Shown in pieces: positions 37,918 through 50,006 of a stretch of 64,000 nt of DNA. The translations under genes and the position numbers were made by a program. The notes under the pieces are model-generated. The model made no database searches, was not told the DNA's origin, and saw only the letters and a program-made list of their open reading frames with translations. This DNA comes from Robiginitalea aurantiaca (lineage in GTDB: Bacteria > Bacteroidota > Bacteroidia > Flavobacteriales > Flavobacteriaceae). Position 1 is the stretch's first letter. The number at the start of each line of letters is the position of its first letter. The DNA lies in the NCBI RefSeq assembly GCF_030380815.1, contig NZ_JAUDUY010000002.1, positions 186,001-250,000 of the forward strand. Reading direction: 5' to 3'.

Positions 37918-37938
37918 TTTAAGTTTTAAAATGAAAAG

Positions 37939-38838
37939 ATGAACAGTGTTAAAAAATCCTTCGGCATTCGGGATTTGGAAAATTTGACCGGAATTAAGGC
38001 GCACACCATAAGGATTTGGGAAAAGCGATACGGGCTCCTGAAACCGGAACGCACCCAGACAAATATTCGAACCTACAGCCTGCAAAGTCTTCAAAAATTA
38101 CTCAACGTCACCCTGCTCTACAACAACGGGTATAAGATTTCTAAAATTGCAGATCTTCCGGAAGGCCAGATTTCTCAGCAGGTGCGTGAGATTGTCGCCC
38201 AGAACAGCGTCAAGAGTCATGCGATCAATGCGTTCAAGCTTTCGATGATAAACTTTGACCAGTCCCTCTTCCAGAAAACATACTCGGGCCTCTTGGCAGA
38301 AAGGTCTTTTCGCGAAATATTCTGGGAAGTTTTTATGCCCCTGTTACACGAGCTCGGTTTGCTTTGGCAGTCCGATACCATAGGTCCTGCTCACGAACAT
38401 TTCATCACCCACCTGATTAAACAAAAAATCAATACCAGTACTGAAAAACTCCAGTCTCTGGAACCTTCAAATACGGACAAGGTGTTTGTTTTGTTCCTTC
38501 CGGAAAACGAGATTCACGAAATAGGCTTGTTGTTTGTGAATTATGAATTGGTTCTGAGAGGCTATAAAACCATATACCTCGGACAAACCATCCCTTTGGA
38601 AAGTTTGGTGGATTTAAAGAATTATTACGAGGATCCGATTTTTGTTTCTTACTTTACCGTTATTCCCACTAAAGATGATCTCGGTCAGTACTTCGAGGAT
38701 TTCAGGGAAAAATTACATTCTGAAATTAAAAGTCAGCTCTGGGTGCTTGGGAGACAAACGGAACACGCTTCGGCGGATAACCTGCCTGAAAATATTTCGG
38801 TCTACCACTCCATTGAACAAATGTTGAAACAGCTTTGA
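37939..38838 (+). CDS. MerR-family, cobalamin-binding light-responsive regulator (CarH/LitR-like)
   Basis: 299 aa. Residues 8-75 are a MerR winged HTH ('FGIRDLENLTGIKAHTIRIWEKRYG'). The middle four-helix region holds the W-x9-E-H motif of the CarH photoreceptor (W143, E153-H154), and the B12 domain keeps the lower-ligand His193 with H-x-x-G (H-E-I-G) although the preceding D is E. CarH-type repressors bind adenosylcobalamin and DNA in the dark and release in light. It leads the carotenoid cluster, and the crtI start is only 26 bp after its stop, so the regulator and pathway are probably co-transcribed. Confidence 0.88.
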   Translation: MNSVKKSFGIRDLENLTGIKAHTIRIWEKRYGLLKPERTQTNIRTYSLQSLQKLLNVTLLYNNGYKISKIADLPEGQISQQVREIVAQNSVKSHAINAFKLSMINFDQSLFQKTYSGLLAERSFREIFWEVFMPLLHELGLLWQSDTIGPAHEHFITHLIKQKINTSTEKLQSLEPSNTDKVFVLFLPENEIHEIGLLFVNYELVLRGYKTIYLGQTIPLESLVDLKNYYEDPIFVSYFTVIPTKDDLGQYFEDFREKLHSEIKSQLWVLGRQTEHASADNLPENISVYHSIEQMLKQL

Positions 38839-38864
38839 TTCCTTCTGGGGAGCCCGTTAAAACT

Positions 38865-40328
38865 ATGCGTAAAAAGATTGCCATAATCGGATCTGGGTTT
38901 GCGGGCCTGTCCGCTTCCTGTTACCTGGCCAGGGCCGGATACGAGGTCACGGTTTACGAAAAAAATGAACAATTGGGGGGAAGGGCCTCTCAATTGATCC
39001 GGGATGGATTTACTTTCGACATGGGGCCCAGTTGGTACTGGATGCCTGATATTTTTGAGAAGTTCTTCAACGATTTTGGTAAAAGCAGTTCAGACTACTA
39101 CCAACTGGAGAAACTCAGCCCGGCCTACCAAATCATCTTTGAAGATGATGTCGTAACCATTGGGGACTCAATGGAACAGATTTGTCAGGAATTCGAGCGC
39201 ATAGAAGCAGGGAGTTCCAAACCCCTTAAAAAGTTTATTGCCAAGGCAGCCGATAATTACGACATAGCCATCAATAAGATGGTTTACAAACCTGGAAAAT
39301 CTCCCCTGGAGCTTGTGTCTGCCGATACCATCAAACGTGTGGGGCAATTTTTCAGCACCATCAGCAAGGATGTTCGAAAAGAATTTAAAAATCCAAAATT
39401 AGTTTCCATACTGGAGTTTCCCGTTTTGTTCCTGGGGGCAAAACCCTCCAAAACGCCCTCCTTTTACAGCTTTATGAATTATGCTGACTTTGGCCTGGGG
39501 ACCTGGCACCCAAAAGGTGGCATGTACGAGGTTGTTAAGGCGATGACCGACCTGGCAGCATCGCTTGGCGTGACCTTTCGAACAAACGCAGCCGTGGAAG
39601 AAATACTCCTATCCGGGGGCGCAGCTACAGGAATTCAAATTGGGGGTGAGGCCATAACGGCGGACATTGTCCTTAGCGGGGCGGATTACCACCACACCGA
39701 AAGCCTGCTTCCCAATTCGGACAGGCAATATTCGGAGTCGTACTGGAATACACGAACTTTTGCACCTTCTTCCCTTCTTTTTTACGTCGGGTTTGACAAA
39801 AAAATCAAAGGAGTACGGCATCATAACCTCTTCTTTGATACCGACTTTGACAAACATGCCAGGGCCATCTACGACACACCTGAATGGCCGGAAGACCCCT
39901 TGTTCTACGCTAATTTTCCTTCGGTAACAGACCCCGGAATGGCACCTGAAGGCAAGGAAGCCGGATTTTTTCTCATGCCACTCGCGCCGGGTATTGAAGA
40001 TACGCAGGCATTGCGAGATTCATATTTTGAAGTACTTTTAAACCGTCTGGAGAAAAGAACCGGACAAACAGTTCGAAATAGTATTATATTTAAAGAGGAT
40101 TTTTGTGTTAATGATTTTGTCAGTCGATATAACTCCTTTAAAGGAAATGCATACGGCATGGCAAACACCTTATTGCAGACCGCCTTTCTGAGGCCCGGTC
40201 TGGAGAGTAAGAAAGTTAAGAATTTGTTCTTCACAGGACAATTAACCGTGCCCGGGCCGGGTGTTCCCCCATCCCTGATTTCCGGTAAATTGGTCTCTGA
40301 GCTGATCGACCAACAAAACAAAGCCTGA
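38865..40328 (+). CDS. crtI: Phytoene desaturase CrtI
   Basis: 487 aa from ATG 38865 (an earlier TTG adds ten residues ahead of the FAD motif and is rejected). FAD motif 'KIAIIGSGFAGLSASCYLARAGYEVTVYEKNEQLGGRA' and the CrtI C-terminal signature 'NLFFTGQLTVPGPGVPPSLISGKLVSELI' are present. CrtI desaturates phytoene stepwise to lycopene. It is followed by crtB 2 bp downstream. Confidence 0.95.
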   Translation: MRKKIAIIGSGFAGLSASCYLARAGYEVTVYEKNEQLGGRASQLIRDGFTFDMGPSWYWMPDIFEKFFNDFGKSSSDYYQLEKLSPAYQIIFEDDVVTIGDSMEQICQEFERIEAGSSKPLKKFIAKAADNYDIAINKMVYKPGKSPLELVSADTIKRVGQFFSTISKDVRKEFKNPKLVSILEFPVLFLGAKPSKTPSFYSFMNYADFGLGTWHPKGGMYEVVKAMTDLAASLGVTFRTNAAVEEILLSGGAATGIQIGGEAITADIVLSGADYHHTESLLPNSDRQYSESYWNTRTFAPSSLLFYVGFDKKIKGVRHHNLFFDTDFDKHARAIYDTPEWPEDPLFYANFPSVTDPGMAPEGKEAGFFLMPLAPGIEDTQALRDSYFEVLLNRLEKRTGQTVRNSIIFKEDFCVNDFVSRYNSFKGNAYGMANTLLQTAFLRPGLESKKVKNLFFTGQLTVPGPGVPPSLISGKLVSELIDQQNKA

Positions 40329-40330
40329 GT

Positions 40331-41170
40331 ATGAAAGCTCTTTTTGATTCGGTGTCTGATTCGTGCAGCCAGCTGGTGACCAACCGCTACAGTACGTCAT
40401 TCTCACTGGCGACCAAAATGCTCTCCAACAGCATTCGCCAGGACATTTACAATATTTATGGTTTTGTGCGATTTGCTGACGAGATCGTCGATTCATTCCA
40501 CGACTTCGACAAAGAGGTGCTCTTGAACGGTTTTGAGGCCGACCTTGAGTACGCCCTCTCCCATGGCATTAGCCTGAACCCTATTCTCAATTCATTTCAA
40601 CACACCTATCACAAATACGGCATTCCTCATCATTTGGTCGCATCCTTTATGAAAAGTATGCGGATGGACCTTCACAAAAAGGAATACAAAACCGAGGATG
40701 AGTACCGGGAATATATTTACGGTTCCGCGGATGTCGTCGGTTTGATGTGCCTCTGTGTTTTCGTCAAAGGCGACCGGGACCGATATGAGGAACTCAAAGA
40801 GTCTGCGATGGCCCTGGGCTCAGCCTTTCAAAAAGTGAATTTCCTCAGGGACCTGAAAGCTGATTTTGATGGCCTGGAGCGGACGTACTTTCCAAACACC
40901 AATCTCCTGGAGCTGGACGAAGTCTCTAAAGCCGCAATTGTAGCCGAAATCGAAGCGGATTTTGCCAAAGGGTATGAGGGAATCCTCAAACTCCCCGGAG
41001 AATCTAAATTCGGGGTGTATATGGCTTATCGATACTATTCTAAATTGCTTAATAAATTGCGAAGGCTACCTTCCCTGGAAATAAAAAATTCAAGGGTTCG
41101 GGTACCGAATTATCAAAAAGTGGGCTTACTTGCCCGTTCATATGTCAGATATCGTTTAAATTTGGTATAA
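40331..41170 (+). CDS. crtB: Phytoene synthase CrtB
   Basis: 279 aa. The two Asp-rich motifs are 'FVRFADEIVDSFHDFD' (D-E-I-V-D) and 'FQKVNFLRDLKADFDGLERTYFP' (N-x-L-R-D-x3-D), which bind Mg-diphosphates. It condenses two GGPP to phytoene, the first committed carotenoid step. It is tightly packed between crtI and crtZ (2 and 3 bp). Confidence 0.96.
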   Translation: MKALFDSVSDSCSQLVTNRYSTSFSLATKMLSNSIRQDIYNIYGFVRFADEIVDSFHDFDKEVLLNGFEADLEYALSHGISLNPILNSFQHTYHKYGIPHHLVASFMKSMRMDLHKKEYKTEDEYREYIYGSADVVGLMCLCVFVKGDRDRYEELKESAMALGSAFQKVNFLRDLKADFDGLERTYFPNTNLLELDEVSKAAIVAEIEADFAKGYEGILKLPGESKFGVYMAYRYYSKLLNKLRRLPSLEIKNSRVRVPNYQKVGLLARSYVRYRLNLV

Positions 41171-41173
41171 GTT

Positions 41174-41623
41174 ATGCAAGTACTACTCTGGATCGGAATA
41201 TTTATCGGCACCTTCTGCTTTATGGAATTTATGGCGTGGTTTACCCATAAGTACATCATGCATGGTTTCCTTTGGTCCCTGCACCGGGATCATCACCACA
41301 AAGACCACGATTCCTGGTTTGAACGGAACGATGCCTTTTTTATTTTTTATGCCGTAGTCAGCATGTCATTTTTAATGACCGCGGCCAATACTTCGTTCTG
41401 GCAGGGCTACCCTATTGGATTTGGTATTCTGGCTTATGGAATCGCCTACTTTATGGTGCATGATATTTTTATCCACCAGCGATTCAAACTCTTCAGGAAT
41501 GCCAATAACTGGTATGCCAGAGGTATCCGAAGAGCCCATAAGATCCATCACAAGCACCTCGGAAAAGAAGAGGGGGAATGTTTTGGAATGCTCTTTGTCC
41601 CCTTCAAATACTTTAAGAAATAA
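41174..41623 (+). CDS. crtZ: Beta-carotene 3-hydroxylase CrtZ
   Basis: 149 aa with about four membrane segments. The di-iron ligand histidines appear in four clusters: 'WFTHKYIMHG', 'LHRDHHHKDHD', 'HDIFIHQR' and 'RRAHKIHHKHLGKEEGECFG'. CrtZ adds the 3-hydroxyl on beta-ionone rings, giving zeaxanthin or, on monocyclic substrates, saproxanthin/myxol-type products. It is the third pathway gene of the operon. Confidence 0.95.
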   Translation: MQVLLWIGIFIGTFCFMEFMAWFTHKYIMHGFLWSLHRDHHHKDHDSWFERNDAFFIFYAVVSMSFLMTAANTSFWQGYPIGFGILAYGIAYFMVHDIFIHQRFKLFRNANNWYARGIRRAHKIHHKHLGKEEGECFGMLFVPFKYFKK

Positions 41624-43717
<2,094 letters not shown>

Positions 43718-43743
<26 letters not shown>

Positions 43744-44452
43744 GCATATCCCGAAAGGTCTCTAAATTTGGAATATCGCCCCAGCTTCCCAGAACCCGGT
43801 AAGGCTGAAACCTAGCGAAAAGCTCTTCCTTGTACCATCCGAGTTCCCGCGTTCTGCGGATGACCTTCTGATGTGCCTCTGTTCCATAGGCATAGGCTTT
43901 CATCGCCTCCTCATCGGTCCACAAGCTAAAAGTGGCCATGTCGACAAAAGGGGTTTCCCCGATACCCTTGGCATAAATCAGCCCACTCTTTCCCTTTAGC
44001 GGGTGCTGGGAAGCCGGAACGTGTTTCCAGAATGAACGAAGGTATTTTCTGCGAATCGTAGCCCGGGTGATTACAGCCAAAGGAGCGTTTTCCACCCGGG
44101 GTTTACCGTCTGTCTCAAATGGATTTATGCCATTCCAGCGCCCCATAGATCGCAAGGGACGCATATAGAGGGTGAGGTATTCCTCCGAATTGAGCCTGTA
44201 GCGTTGAAACTGCGTGTGGGTATTGAAAAATGCCTCCGCTGCCAGGGTTCCGTCCCAGACCTGCAGCAGACCGTAAACAGACCAGTCAGGCTTTGTTGAA
44301 AATCCCTCGGCCCCGGTTCCAAGCAATTTGAAAAAGCGCAAACCCCTGACCTCTTTAAGCCTGCCCGGGGCTCGCCCCATTTGGGAAAGGGCCCAAAATT
44401 TCCTGCGCCATCCCTTGAATCGAAACAAGGTCAAGGTCGTAATTGGAGGCAT
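43718..44452 (-). CDS. CrtA-like (spheroidene monooxygenase family) carotenoid oxygenase
   Basis: 244 aa, soluble. 'LKEVRGLRFFKLLGTGAEGFS', 'WSVYGLLQVWDGTLAAEAFF' and 'ITRATIRRKYLRSFWKHVPASQHPL' match the CrtA family, haem proteins that put oxygen at C-2 of the psi end in purple bacteria. Next to CruF and a CrtD-like enzyme, a role at C-2' of the acyclic end is likely; 2'-hydroxylation would turn a saproxanthin-type end into a myxol-type end. It is on the opposite strand, 2 bp after a TlpA-like gene, so its expression is separate from the main crt operon. Confidence 0.78.
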
Positions 44453-44454
44453 GC

Positions 44455-45027
44455 CTAATCATTCTGGGGGTTTTCCAATAGGGTATCGAGTAATGCCCGA
44501 ACCTTTGACGTATTCCAGTCAGCCATTCCGGACTGGTCTATAACGATATATCCCTGCTGATCTATAAGATAGGACCGCGGGGGTTCCACGGAGGGTAAAG
44601 GGCTATCGCTTTCTGCGAAGAGATAGGTCACCGGAAATGTAAATCCGTATTCCTGCATAAAAGCTTCTACCGGTGGCTTCTCCTCGTTGGTGACAATATA
44701 GAAGTCCACCCGGTCTCCGTAGTCCTCGTAAAGCCCTTGTATCGATTTGAGTTCGGGGAGGCTGGGCAAACGCCAGGATGCCCAGAAATCGATCAGGATC
44801 ACTTTACCCCTGGAACGTTCAAAATTAAAAAACTCCCAATTGGGGTCTTTAAGCGTCCAGTTGTAGAAAGAGAGTGTTTGGCGCTTAGAAGAGTCCACAA
44901 TATGGGGACTGAAGGAGAACAATTGCATAAGCCCCACCTTTGAATAGTGTCCGAGGGGAGTCACAAAAAAAGACACTACAAAGAGAATCAGTACGATATT
45001 AAGAAGCGTCTTTTTACGGAGTTTCAT
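44455..45027 (-). CDS. TlpA/thioredoxin-like protein lacking the redox cysteines
   Basis: 190 aa with an N-terminal membrane anchor (about 9-26). The thioredoxin-like fold is clear: 'GKVILIDFWASW', 'LPELKSIQGLYEDYGDRVDFYIVTNEE', 'FPVTYLF' and 'PPRSYLIDQQGYIV' (cis-Pro region). Where TlpA-family members have W-C-x-x-C, here the sequence is W85-R-L-P-S89, so both catalytic cysteines are replaced. It cannot do normal thiol exchange; a binding or scaffold role is possible. It is immediately upstream of the crtA-like gene (2 bp), suggesting cotranslation. Confidence 0.82.
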   Translation of the reverse strand: MKLRKKTLLNIVLILFVVSFFVTPLGHYSKVGLMQLFSFSPHIVDSSKRQTLSFYNWTLKDPNWEFFNFERSRGKVILIDFWASWRLPSLPELKSIQGLYEDYGDRVDFYIVTNEEKPPVEAFMQEYGFTFPVTYLFAESDSPLPSVEPPRSYLIDQQGYIVIDQSGMADWNTSKVRALLDTLLENPQND

Positions 45028-45045
45028 GTCTGGGTCAGGAACTAT

Positions 45046-45070
45046 AAAAAACCCTGCTCAAGGCAGGGTT
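45046..45070 (-). terminator. Terminator after aconitase
   Basis: AACCCTGC (45050-45057) and GCAGGGTT (45063-45070) pair perfectly around a 5-nt loop. On the minus strand the stem is followed by T residues (45046-45051). It stands between the aconitase stop and the TlpA-like start, with only 18 bp to spare before that start. Confidence 0.85.
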
Positions 45071-45083
45071 CTTCTGATATGAA

Positions 45084-47357
45084 TTATGAAGCGCTTTGCT
45101 TTTTGATCAGGTTAAGGGCCGAGCCCTCGTGGAACCATTGAATCTGAGCCTGATTATAGGTGTGGTTGGCCACGACATTGTCCCGACTCCCATCGGCATG
45201 AACCACTTCAATAGTCAGGGGTTTGCCAGGAGCAAAGGACTCGATGTCCACAAAATTAAAAGTGTCATCCTCCTGAATCAGGTCGTAATCCCCCTCATTA
45301 TTAAACGTAAGGGCCAGCATTCCCTGTTTCTTCAGGTTAGTCTCGTGAATCCTGGCAAAAGACTTAACCAGGACAGCAGCAACACCCAGGTGTCTGGGCT
45401 GCATGGCCGCATGTTCCCTGGAAGAGCCCTCTCCGTAATTATGGTCCCCTACAACTATGGTTTTAATGCCCGCTGCCTTGTAGGCCCGTTGTGTATCCGG
45501 TACGCCCCCGTATTCACCTGTCAATTGATTCTTGACAAAATTCGTTTTCATATTAAAGGCATTGACCGCGCCGATAAGCGTATTATTGGAAATATTATCG
45601 AGGTGACCCCTGAATCGAAGCCAGGGTCCTGCCATAGATATATGATCTGTTGTACACTTTCCGAAAGCTTTGATCAATAGCTTCATCCCCTGCAGGGACT
45701 CAGGCTTGATGGGCTCAAATGGATCGAGCAACTGAAGGCGCTCCGAATCGGATGCCACGACAACCTCTACACTGCTGCCATCTTCGTTCGGTGGGATATA
45801 CCCCGCATCCTCTACCGCAAAGCCTTCCGGAGGCAATTCGTATCCCCTGGGTTCATCCAGGCGGACTTCCTCCCCATCCTCATTGATAAGGGTATCGGTT
45901 AGTGGGTTAAAATCCAGACGTCCTGCGATGGCAATAGCAGTGACCAATTCAGGGGATCCCACAAAGGCCAGCGTATTCGGATTCCCATCCGCGCGTTTCG
46001 CAAAATTCCGGTTAAATGAATGTACGATTGTGTTTCTAGGGCCATTCGCGGCCTTGTCTCCATAGCGATCCCACATCCCGATACAGGGACCACATGCATT
46101 GGCGAAAACCGTTGCCCCAATATTATTGAAGGTATCGATAAAGCCATCGCGTTCGATGGTATACCGGACCTGTTCGGAACCCGGGGTAATGGTGAAATCG
46201 GCTTTTGTCTTCAGCTTTTTATCCGCTACTTGTTTGGCAAGGGATGCCGCTCTGGAGATATCTTCGTAAGAGGAATTTGTACAGGAACCGATAAGGCCTA
46301 CTTCTACCCGCAGGGGCCAGTCGTTCTCCTTCGCAACCTCAGACATTTTTGAGATAGGCGTTGAAAGGTCCGGAGTAAATGGCCCGTTCAGGTGGGGTTC
46401 CAGGGTATTCAAATCAATTTCAATCACCTGGTCAAAATAGGACTCCGGGTCTGCGTATACTTCCGGGTCCGCAGTCAGGTATGAGGCCACTGCGTTGGCG
46501 GCATCTGCAACATCAGCCCGACCCGTGGCTCTCAGATACCGGTCCATTGAAGCGTCATATCCGAAAGTAGAAGTCGTCGCTCCAACTTCTGCCCCCATAT
46601 TGCATATAGTGCCTTTCCCTGTACAGGACATGGAAGTAGCACCCTCTCCAAAATATTCAATAATCGCTCCGGTTCCCCCTTTGACCGTAAGGATATCGGC
46701 CACTTTGAGAATCACATCCTTCGGAGCAGTCCATCCACTCAAGGCCCCGGTAAGCTTTACCCCGATCAATTTCGGGAATTTCAGTTCCCAGGCCATCCCG
46801 GCCATGACATCAACTGCATCCGCTCCGCCCACACCTATGGCGACCATTCCAAGTCCCCCGGCGTTAACCGTATGGGAATCTGTACCAATCATCATTCCGC
46901 CCGGAAAGGCATAATTTTCGAGCACTACCTGATGGATGATTCCCGCACCTGGCTTCCAAAAGCCAATACCGTATTTGTTGGAGACAGATTCGAGGAAGTC
47001 GAAAACCTCGTTACTGGTCTCATTAGCCCGCTTTAAATCGGCAGTTGCGCCCACCTTTGCCTGAATGAGGTGATCGCAATGCACAGTCGTAGGTACCGCC
47101 ACCTGAGGCTTACCGGCATGCATAAACTGCAGCAATGCCATTTGTGCCGTAGCATCCTGACAGGCCACCCGATCCGGTGCAAAATCGACATAGTCCTTTC
47201 CCCTCTGAAAAACGCGGTCAGGCGTACCATCCCAAAGATGAGAATAAAGGATTTTCTCTGAAAGAGTTAAGGGTTTTCCAGTCAATTCCCGCGCTTTATC
47301 CACACGTGCCGGGAATCGGGAGTAAACCTCTTTGATCATCTCAATATCGAATGCCAT
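45084..47357 (-). CDS. acn: Aconitate hydratase (mitochondrial-type)
   Basis: 757 aa. The three Fe-S cluster cysteines are in '[14 protein letters not shown]' (one) and '[10 protein letters not shown]' (two). The C-terminal swivel domain contains '[26 protein letters not shown]'. It interconverts citrate and isocitrate in the TCA cycle. The opening '[25 protein letters not shown]' and the length of 757 put it with the mitochondrial-type group rather than AcnA (about 890) or AcnB (about 865). A promoter (TACTTTTG) and a terminator bracket it, so it is a single-gene unit. Confidence 0.97.
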   Translation of the reverse strand: MAFDIEMIKEVYSRFPARVDKARELTGKPLTLSEKILYSHLWDGTPDRVFQRGKDYVDFAPDRVACQDATAQMALLQFMHAGKPQVAVPTTVHCDHLIQAKVGATADLKRANETSNEVFDFLESVSNKYGIGFWKPGAGIIHQVVLENYAFPGGMMIGTDSHTVNAGGLGMVAIGVGGADAVDVMAGMAWELKFPKLIGVKLTGALSGWTAPKDVILKVADILTVKGGTGAIIEYFGEGATSMSCTGKGTICNMGAEVGATTSTFGYDASMDRYLRATGRADVADAANAVASYLTADPEVYADPESYFDQVIEIDLNTLEPHLNGPFTPDLSTPISKMSEVAKENDWPLRVEVGLIGSCTNSSYEDISRAASLAKQVADKKLKTKADFTITPGSEQVRYTIERDGFIDTFNNIGATVFANACGPCIGMWDRYGDKAANGPRNTIVHSFNRNFAKRADGNPNTLAFVGSPELVTAIAIAGRLDFNPLTDTLINEDGEEVRLDEPRGYELPPEGFAVEDAGYIPPNEDGSSVEVVVASDSERLQLLDPFEPIKPESLQGMKLLIKAFGKCTTDHISMAGPWLRFRGHLDNISNNTLIGAVNAFNMKTNFVKNQLTGEYGGVPDTQRAYKAAGIKTIVVGDHNYGEGSSREHAAMQPRHLGVAAVLVKSFARIHETNLKKQGMLALTFNNEGDYDLIQEDDTFNFVDIESFAPGKPLTIEVVHADGSRDNVVANHTYNQAQIQWFHEGSALNLIKKQSAS

Positions 47358-47389
47358 TGTCTTTGGGATTTCTGGGTTTGTATCGCTAT

Positions 47390-47420
47390 CAAAAGTACTA
47401 AAATGAAAGGGTATATAAAA
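47390..47420 (-). promoter_or_regulatory. Promoter of aconitase
   Basis: On the minus strand TACTTTTG (47397-47390) matches TAnnTTTG exactly, with TTTT (47420-47417) at the -33 position 19 bp upstream. The gene starts at 47357. Confidence 0.6.
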
Positions 47421-47599
47421 CTATTCACAGTGCGATTCATCTGATTTGGGAATTTGACAAATCCACAAGTTTTACAATGGACTTTTAATAAGTTTCTATA
47501 GGGGAAATTAACAGCTTTGTAAGGAAAGCACCCTCATTTTAGCACCTGATAATCTTATAATTCCAGGAGCCCGGGCAAATTGCCGTACAACCTTTGGGA

Positions 47600-48553
47600 T
47601 CAGAGGATTTTCTCAATAATCGCCTCATCCGTAATCCCTTCGGCCTCGGCCTTGTAATTTCTGAGGATCCGGTGCCTCAGGATTCCGGGGGCAACCGCCT
47701 TAACATCCGCAATGTCCGGGGAAAATCGGCCATCGACTGCGGCATGGGCTTTGGCCGCAAGCACCAGGTTTTGAGAAGCTCTTGGTCCCGCGCCCCAATC
47801 GAGGTACTGGTTGACCAGGTCAGAGGCACCAGCCTGTCCGGGCCTTGTTTTCTGTGCGAGTTCCACAGCGTAGCGAACCACGTTATCCGGCACGGGTATT
47901 CTGCGGATCAGATGCTGAACCTGCAGGATTTCCTCTGCGGTAAACAAGGTGGAAAGCTCAACTTTCCGGTCGTCTGTGGTGTTTTTGACAACCTGTATTT
48001 CTTCCTCCAGCGTTGGGTACTCCAAACGAATGGCGAACATAAAGCGATCGAGCTGGGCTTCGGGCAACGGATAGGTTCCCTCCTGTTCAATCGGGTTTTG
48101 GGTAGCCAGAACAAAATAGGGCTCCTGAAGTTTGTATTGCTTTCCGGTAATGGTCACGGCGCGCTCCTGCATAGCCTCCAGCAGAGCGGCCTGCGTTTTC
48201 GGAGGCGTACGGTTGATCTCATCGGCCAGGATAATATTCGCAAAAACGGGACCCTTCACAAAAACGAATTTTCGATCCTGATTCAGCACTTCACTTCCAA
48301 GGATATCGCTTGGCATCAGGTCGGGCGTAAACTGAATCCGTTTAAAATCCAGGCCCAGGGTTTTGGCAATCGTATTGACCATTAGGGTCTTTGCCAGGCC
48401 GGGGACTCCGATTAAAAGGGAATGGCCTCCGGTGTAAATAGACCAGAGGATTTGGTCCACTACCTCATGCTGTCCCACGATGACTTTCCCGATTTCTTCT
48501 TTTAGGGCCTTATGCTTTTCAACCAGGCGACCTACTGCTTCAACATCCGACAT
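47600..48553 (-). CDS. MoxR family AAA ATPase
   Basis: 317 aa. Walker A 'GVPGLAKT', Walker B '[24 protein letters not shown]' and sensor regions '[25 protein letters not shown]' are typical. MoxR ATPases act as chaperones in the assembly of metal or envelope complexes, usually next to a DUF58 gene; here the usual downstream DUF58 gene is absent, because the next bases (47358-47599) are intergenic and then aconitase. It starts 1 bp after the SurA-like gene stop, so it belongs to that operon. Confidence 0.93.
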   Translation of the reverse strand: MSDVEAVGRLVEKHKALKEEIGKVIVGQHEVVDQILWSIYTGGHSLLIGVPGLAKTLMVNTIAKTLGLDFKRIQFTPDLMPSDILGSEVLNQDRKFVFVKGPVFANIILADEINRTPPKTQAALLEAMQERAVTITGKQYKLQEPYFVLATQNPIEQEGTYPLPEAQLDRFMFAIRLEYPTLEEEIQVVKNTTDDRKVELSTLFTAEEILQVQHLIRRIPVPDNVVRYAVELAQKTRPGQAGASDLVNQYLDWGAGPRASQNLVLAAKAHAAVDGRFSPDIADVKAVAPGILRHRILRNYKAEAEGITDEAIIEKIL

Positions 48554-48554
48554 A

Positions 48555-50006
48555 TTAATCCTTTAACCAGTTATTGGTAAATGAGCACTCCCGGTACTCT
48601 GAATCCAGACTGATATAGGTTTCGTCGATGCGCTCGGACATCCAATCCCGGATGGCGCGGAATTGTTTATCGCGAAGGGCCAGCTCCTGGATTTTCATAT
48701 AGTCCCTGGCAAAATCCGCCTGGTGCTCATCATAGCGGTTGGTCACCATCAGAATCTTGTAACTCGGGGGACCCCCGCGCGGATCGGGTTCCAGTGTCGG
48801 ATTCGAAATTTCATTGTCTTTCAGGTTGCGCACCTGATTGTAGAGTTTTGGATCCATCTTGGTCAGTTCAAAACGCGATCCGAAATCGGCCGGGTTCCGT
48901 AAAACCCCACCATCGAATTTGGTCTCTTTCTCGTCCGAAAAATTCAAAGCGGCTTCGGCAAAGGTGTACTTGCCCTCCATGATATGCGTCCGAATGCTGT
49001 CCAGGTCTTTGCGGGCATCATCCAGGGCCTTCTGCGGAACTTCCGGCTGAATCAGTATATGCCGCAGGTCCAGCTCCTGTCCCCGGATTTTCTCGATAAA
49101 AATGATATGATATCCAAAAGGGGACTCAAATGGTTCCGAGATTTCTCCTTCCCTAAGGCTGAACGCGACATCTTTGAATTCCTTTACAAACGGTGTCTGA
49201 CGCGTCATGGAGTAAAATCCGCCCTTAGATTTTGAGCCGGGATCCTGTGAGTAGAGGATCGCTTTAACCCTGAAGCTGGCCCCGTTATCAACCACGTCTG
49301 CCCTGATTTCATTGAGCAGGTCGACAACTTTTTGTTTTTCTATTTCAGGGATTTCAGGCTTTTTGACAATCTGTGCGATTTCGAGCTCTGCACCAAAGAC
49401 GGGTCTTTCGTCTTCGGGAATTTTATTAAAGAACTGCCGGACTTCTTCCGGAGTCACCTCGATTTCCCCAACGATATCCTGCTGCATGCGCTGGGAAAGC
49501 ATCTGCAGCTTATTGATTTTGAAAAGCTCCTCGCGCAAGTCCTCAACGGTTTCCTGGTTGTAGAACTCCAAAACCTTTTCCATAGATCCGAGCCGCTGAA
49601 CAAACTCCTGGATATACTGTTCACTGGTGCTGTTCACCTCGTCATCCGCTACCAAAATACTATCCTGTACGGCCTGGTGGGCGTAGAGCCTGTCTTCCAT
49701 AAGCTTTCCCAGGAGGCTGCACTGATCCACATCTTCCTCGGTGGCACCCTGGTTTCTCAAATCGATCAGCGTTTTCTCCACATCAGAATCCAGGATAACA
49801 TAGTCTCCTACCACAGCTGCAATCCCATCCAGCTTTACGCGTTGACGCGGTGGGGCATCAGCAGCCTTTTCAGTATATGACCCCTGTATGATTTCCTCCG
49901 GGGGTTCAACCTGTGTATCGGGTATGGAATCCAGGACCTGGGCCATACCCGCAGACATTCCAAATGTCAGAAACCCGATTAGTAAAGCAAGATTAATTCG
50001 TTTCAT
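48555..50006 (-). CDS. SurA-like periplasmic peptidyl-prolyl isomerase
   Basis: 483 aa from ATG 50006; the longer frame before it lacks a signal peptide, whereas this start gives [15 protein letters not shown]...MAQ. An N-terminal chaperone domain (about 40-190) is followed by two parvulin-type rotamase domains: '[51 protein letters not shown]' near 250-300 and a second '[28 protein letters not shown]' near 350-400. It helps outer-membrane proteins fold. Its start overlaps the end of the preceding lipoprotein gene by 14 bp. Confidence 0.93.
   Translation of the reverse strand: MKRINLALLIGFLTFGMSAGMAQVLDSIPDTQVEPPEEIIQGSYTEKAADAPPRQRVKLDGIAAVVGDYVILDSDVEKTLIDLRNQGATEEDVDQCSLLGKLMEDRLYAHQAVQDSILVADDEVNSTSEQYIQEFVQRLGSMEKVLEFYNQETVEDLREELFKINKLQMLSQRMQQDIVGEIEVTPEEVRQFFNKIPEDERPVFGAELEIAQIVKKPEIPEIEKQKVVDLLNEIRADVVDNGASFRVKAILYSQDPGSKSKGGFYSMTRQTPFVKEFKDVAFSLREGEISEPFESPFGYHIIFIEKIRGQELDLRHILIQPEVPQKALDDARKDLDSIRTHIMEGKYTFAEAALNFSDEKETKFDGGVLRNPADFGSRFELTKMDPKLYNQVRNLKDNEISNPTLEPDPRGGPPSYKILMVTNRYDEHQADFARDYMKIQELALRDKQFRAIRDWMSERIDETYISLDSEYRECSFTNNWLKD

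Noticed and set aside
47594-48385. A 263-codon frame antisense to the MoxR gene
   Set aside because: The MoxR Walker motifs are unmistakable on the minus strand; the plus-strand frame shows no family features.
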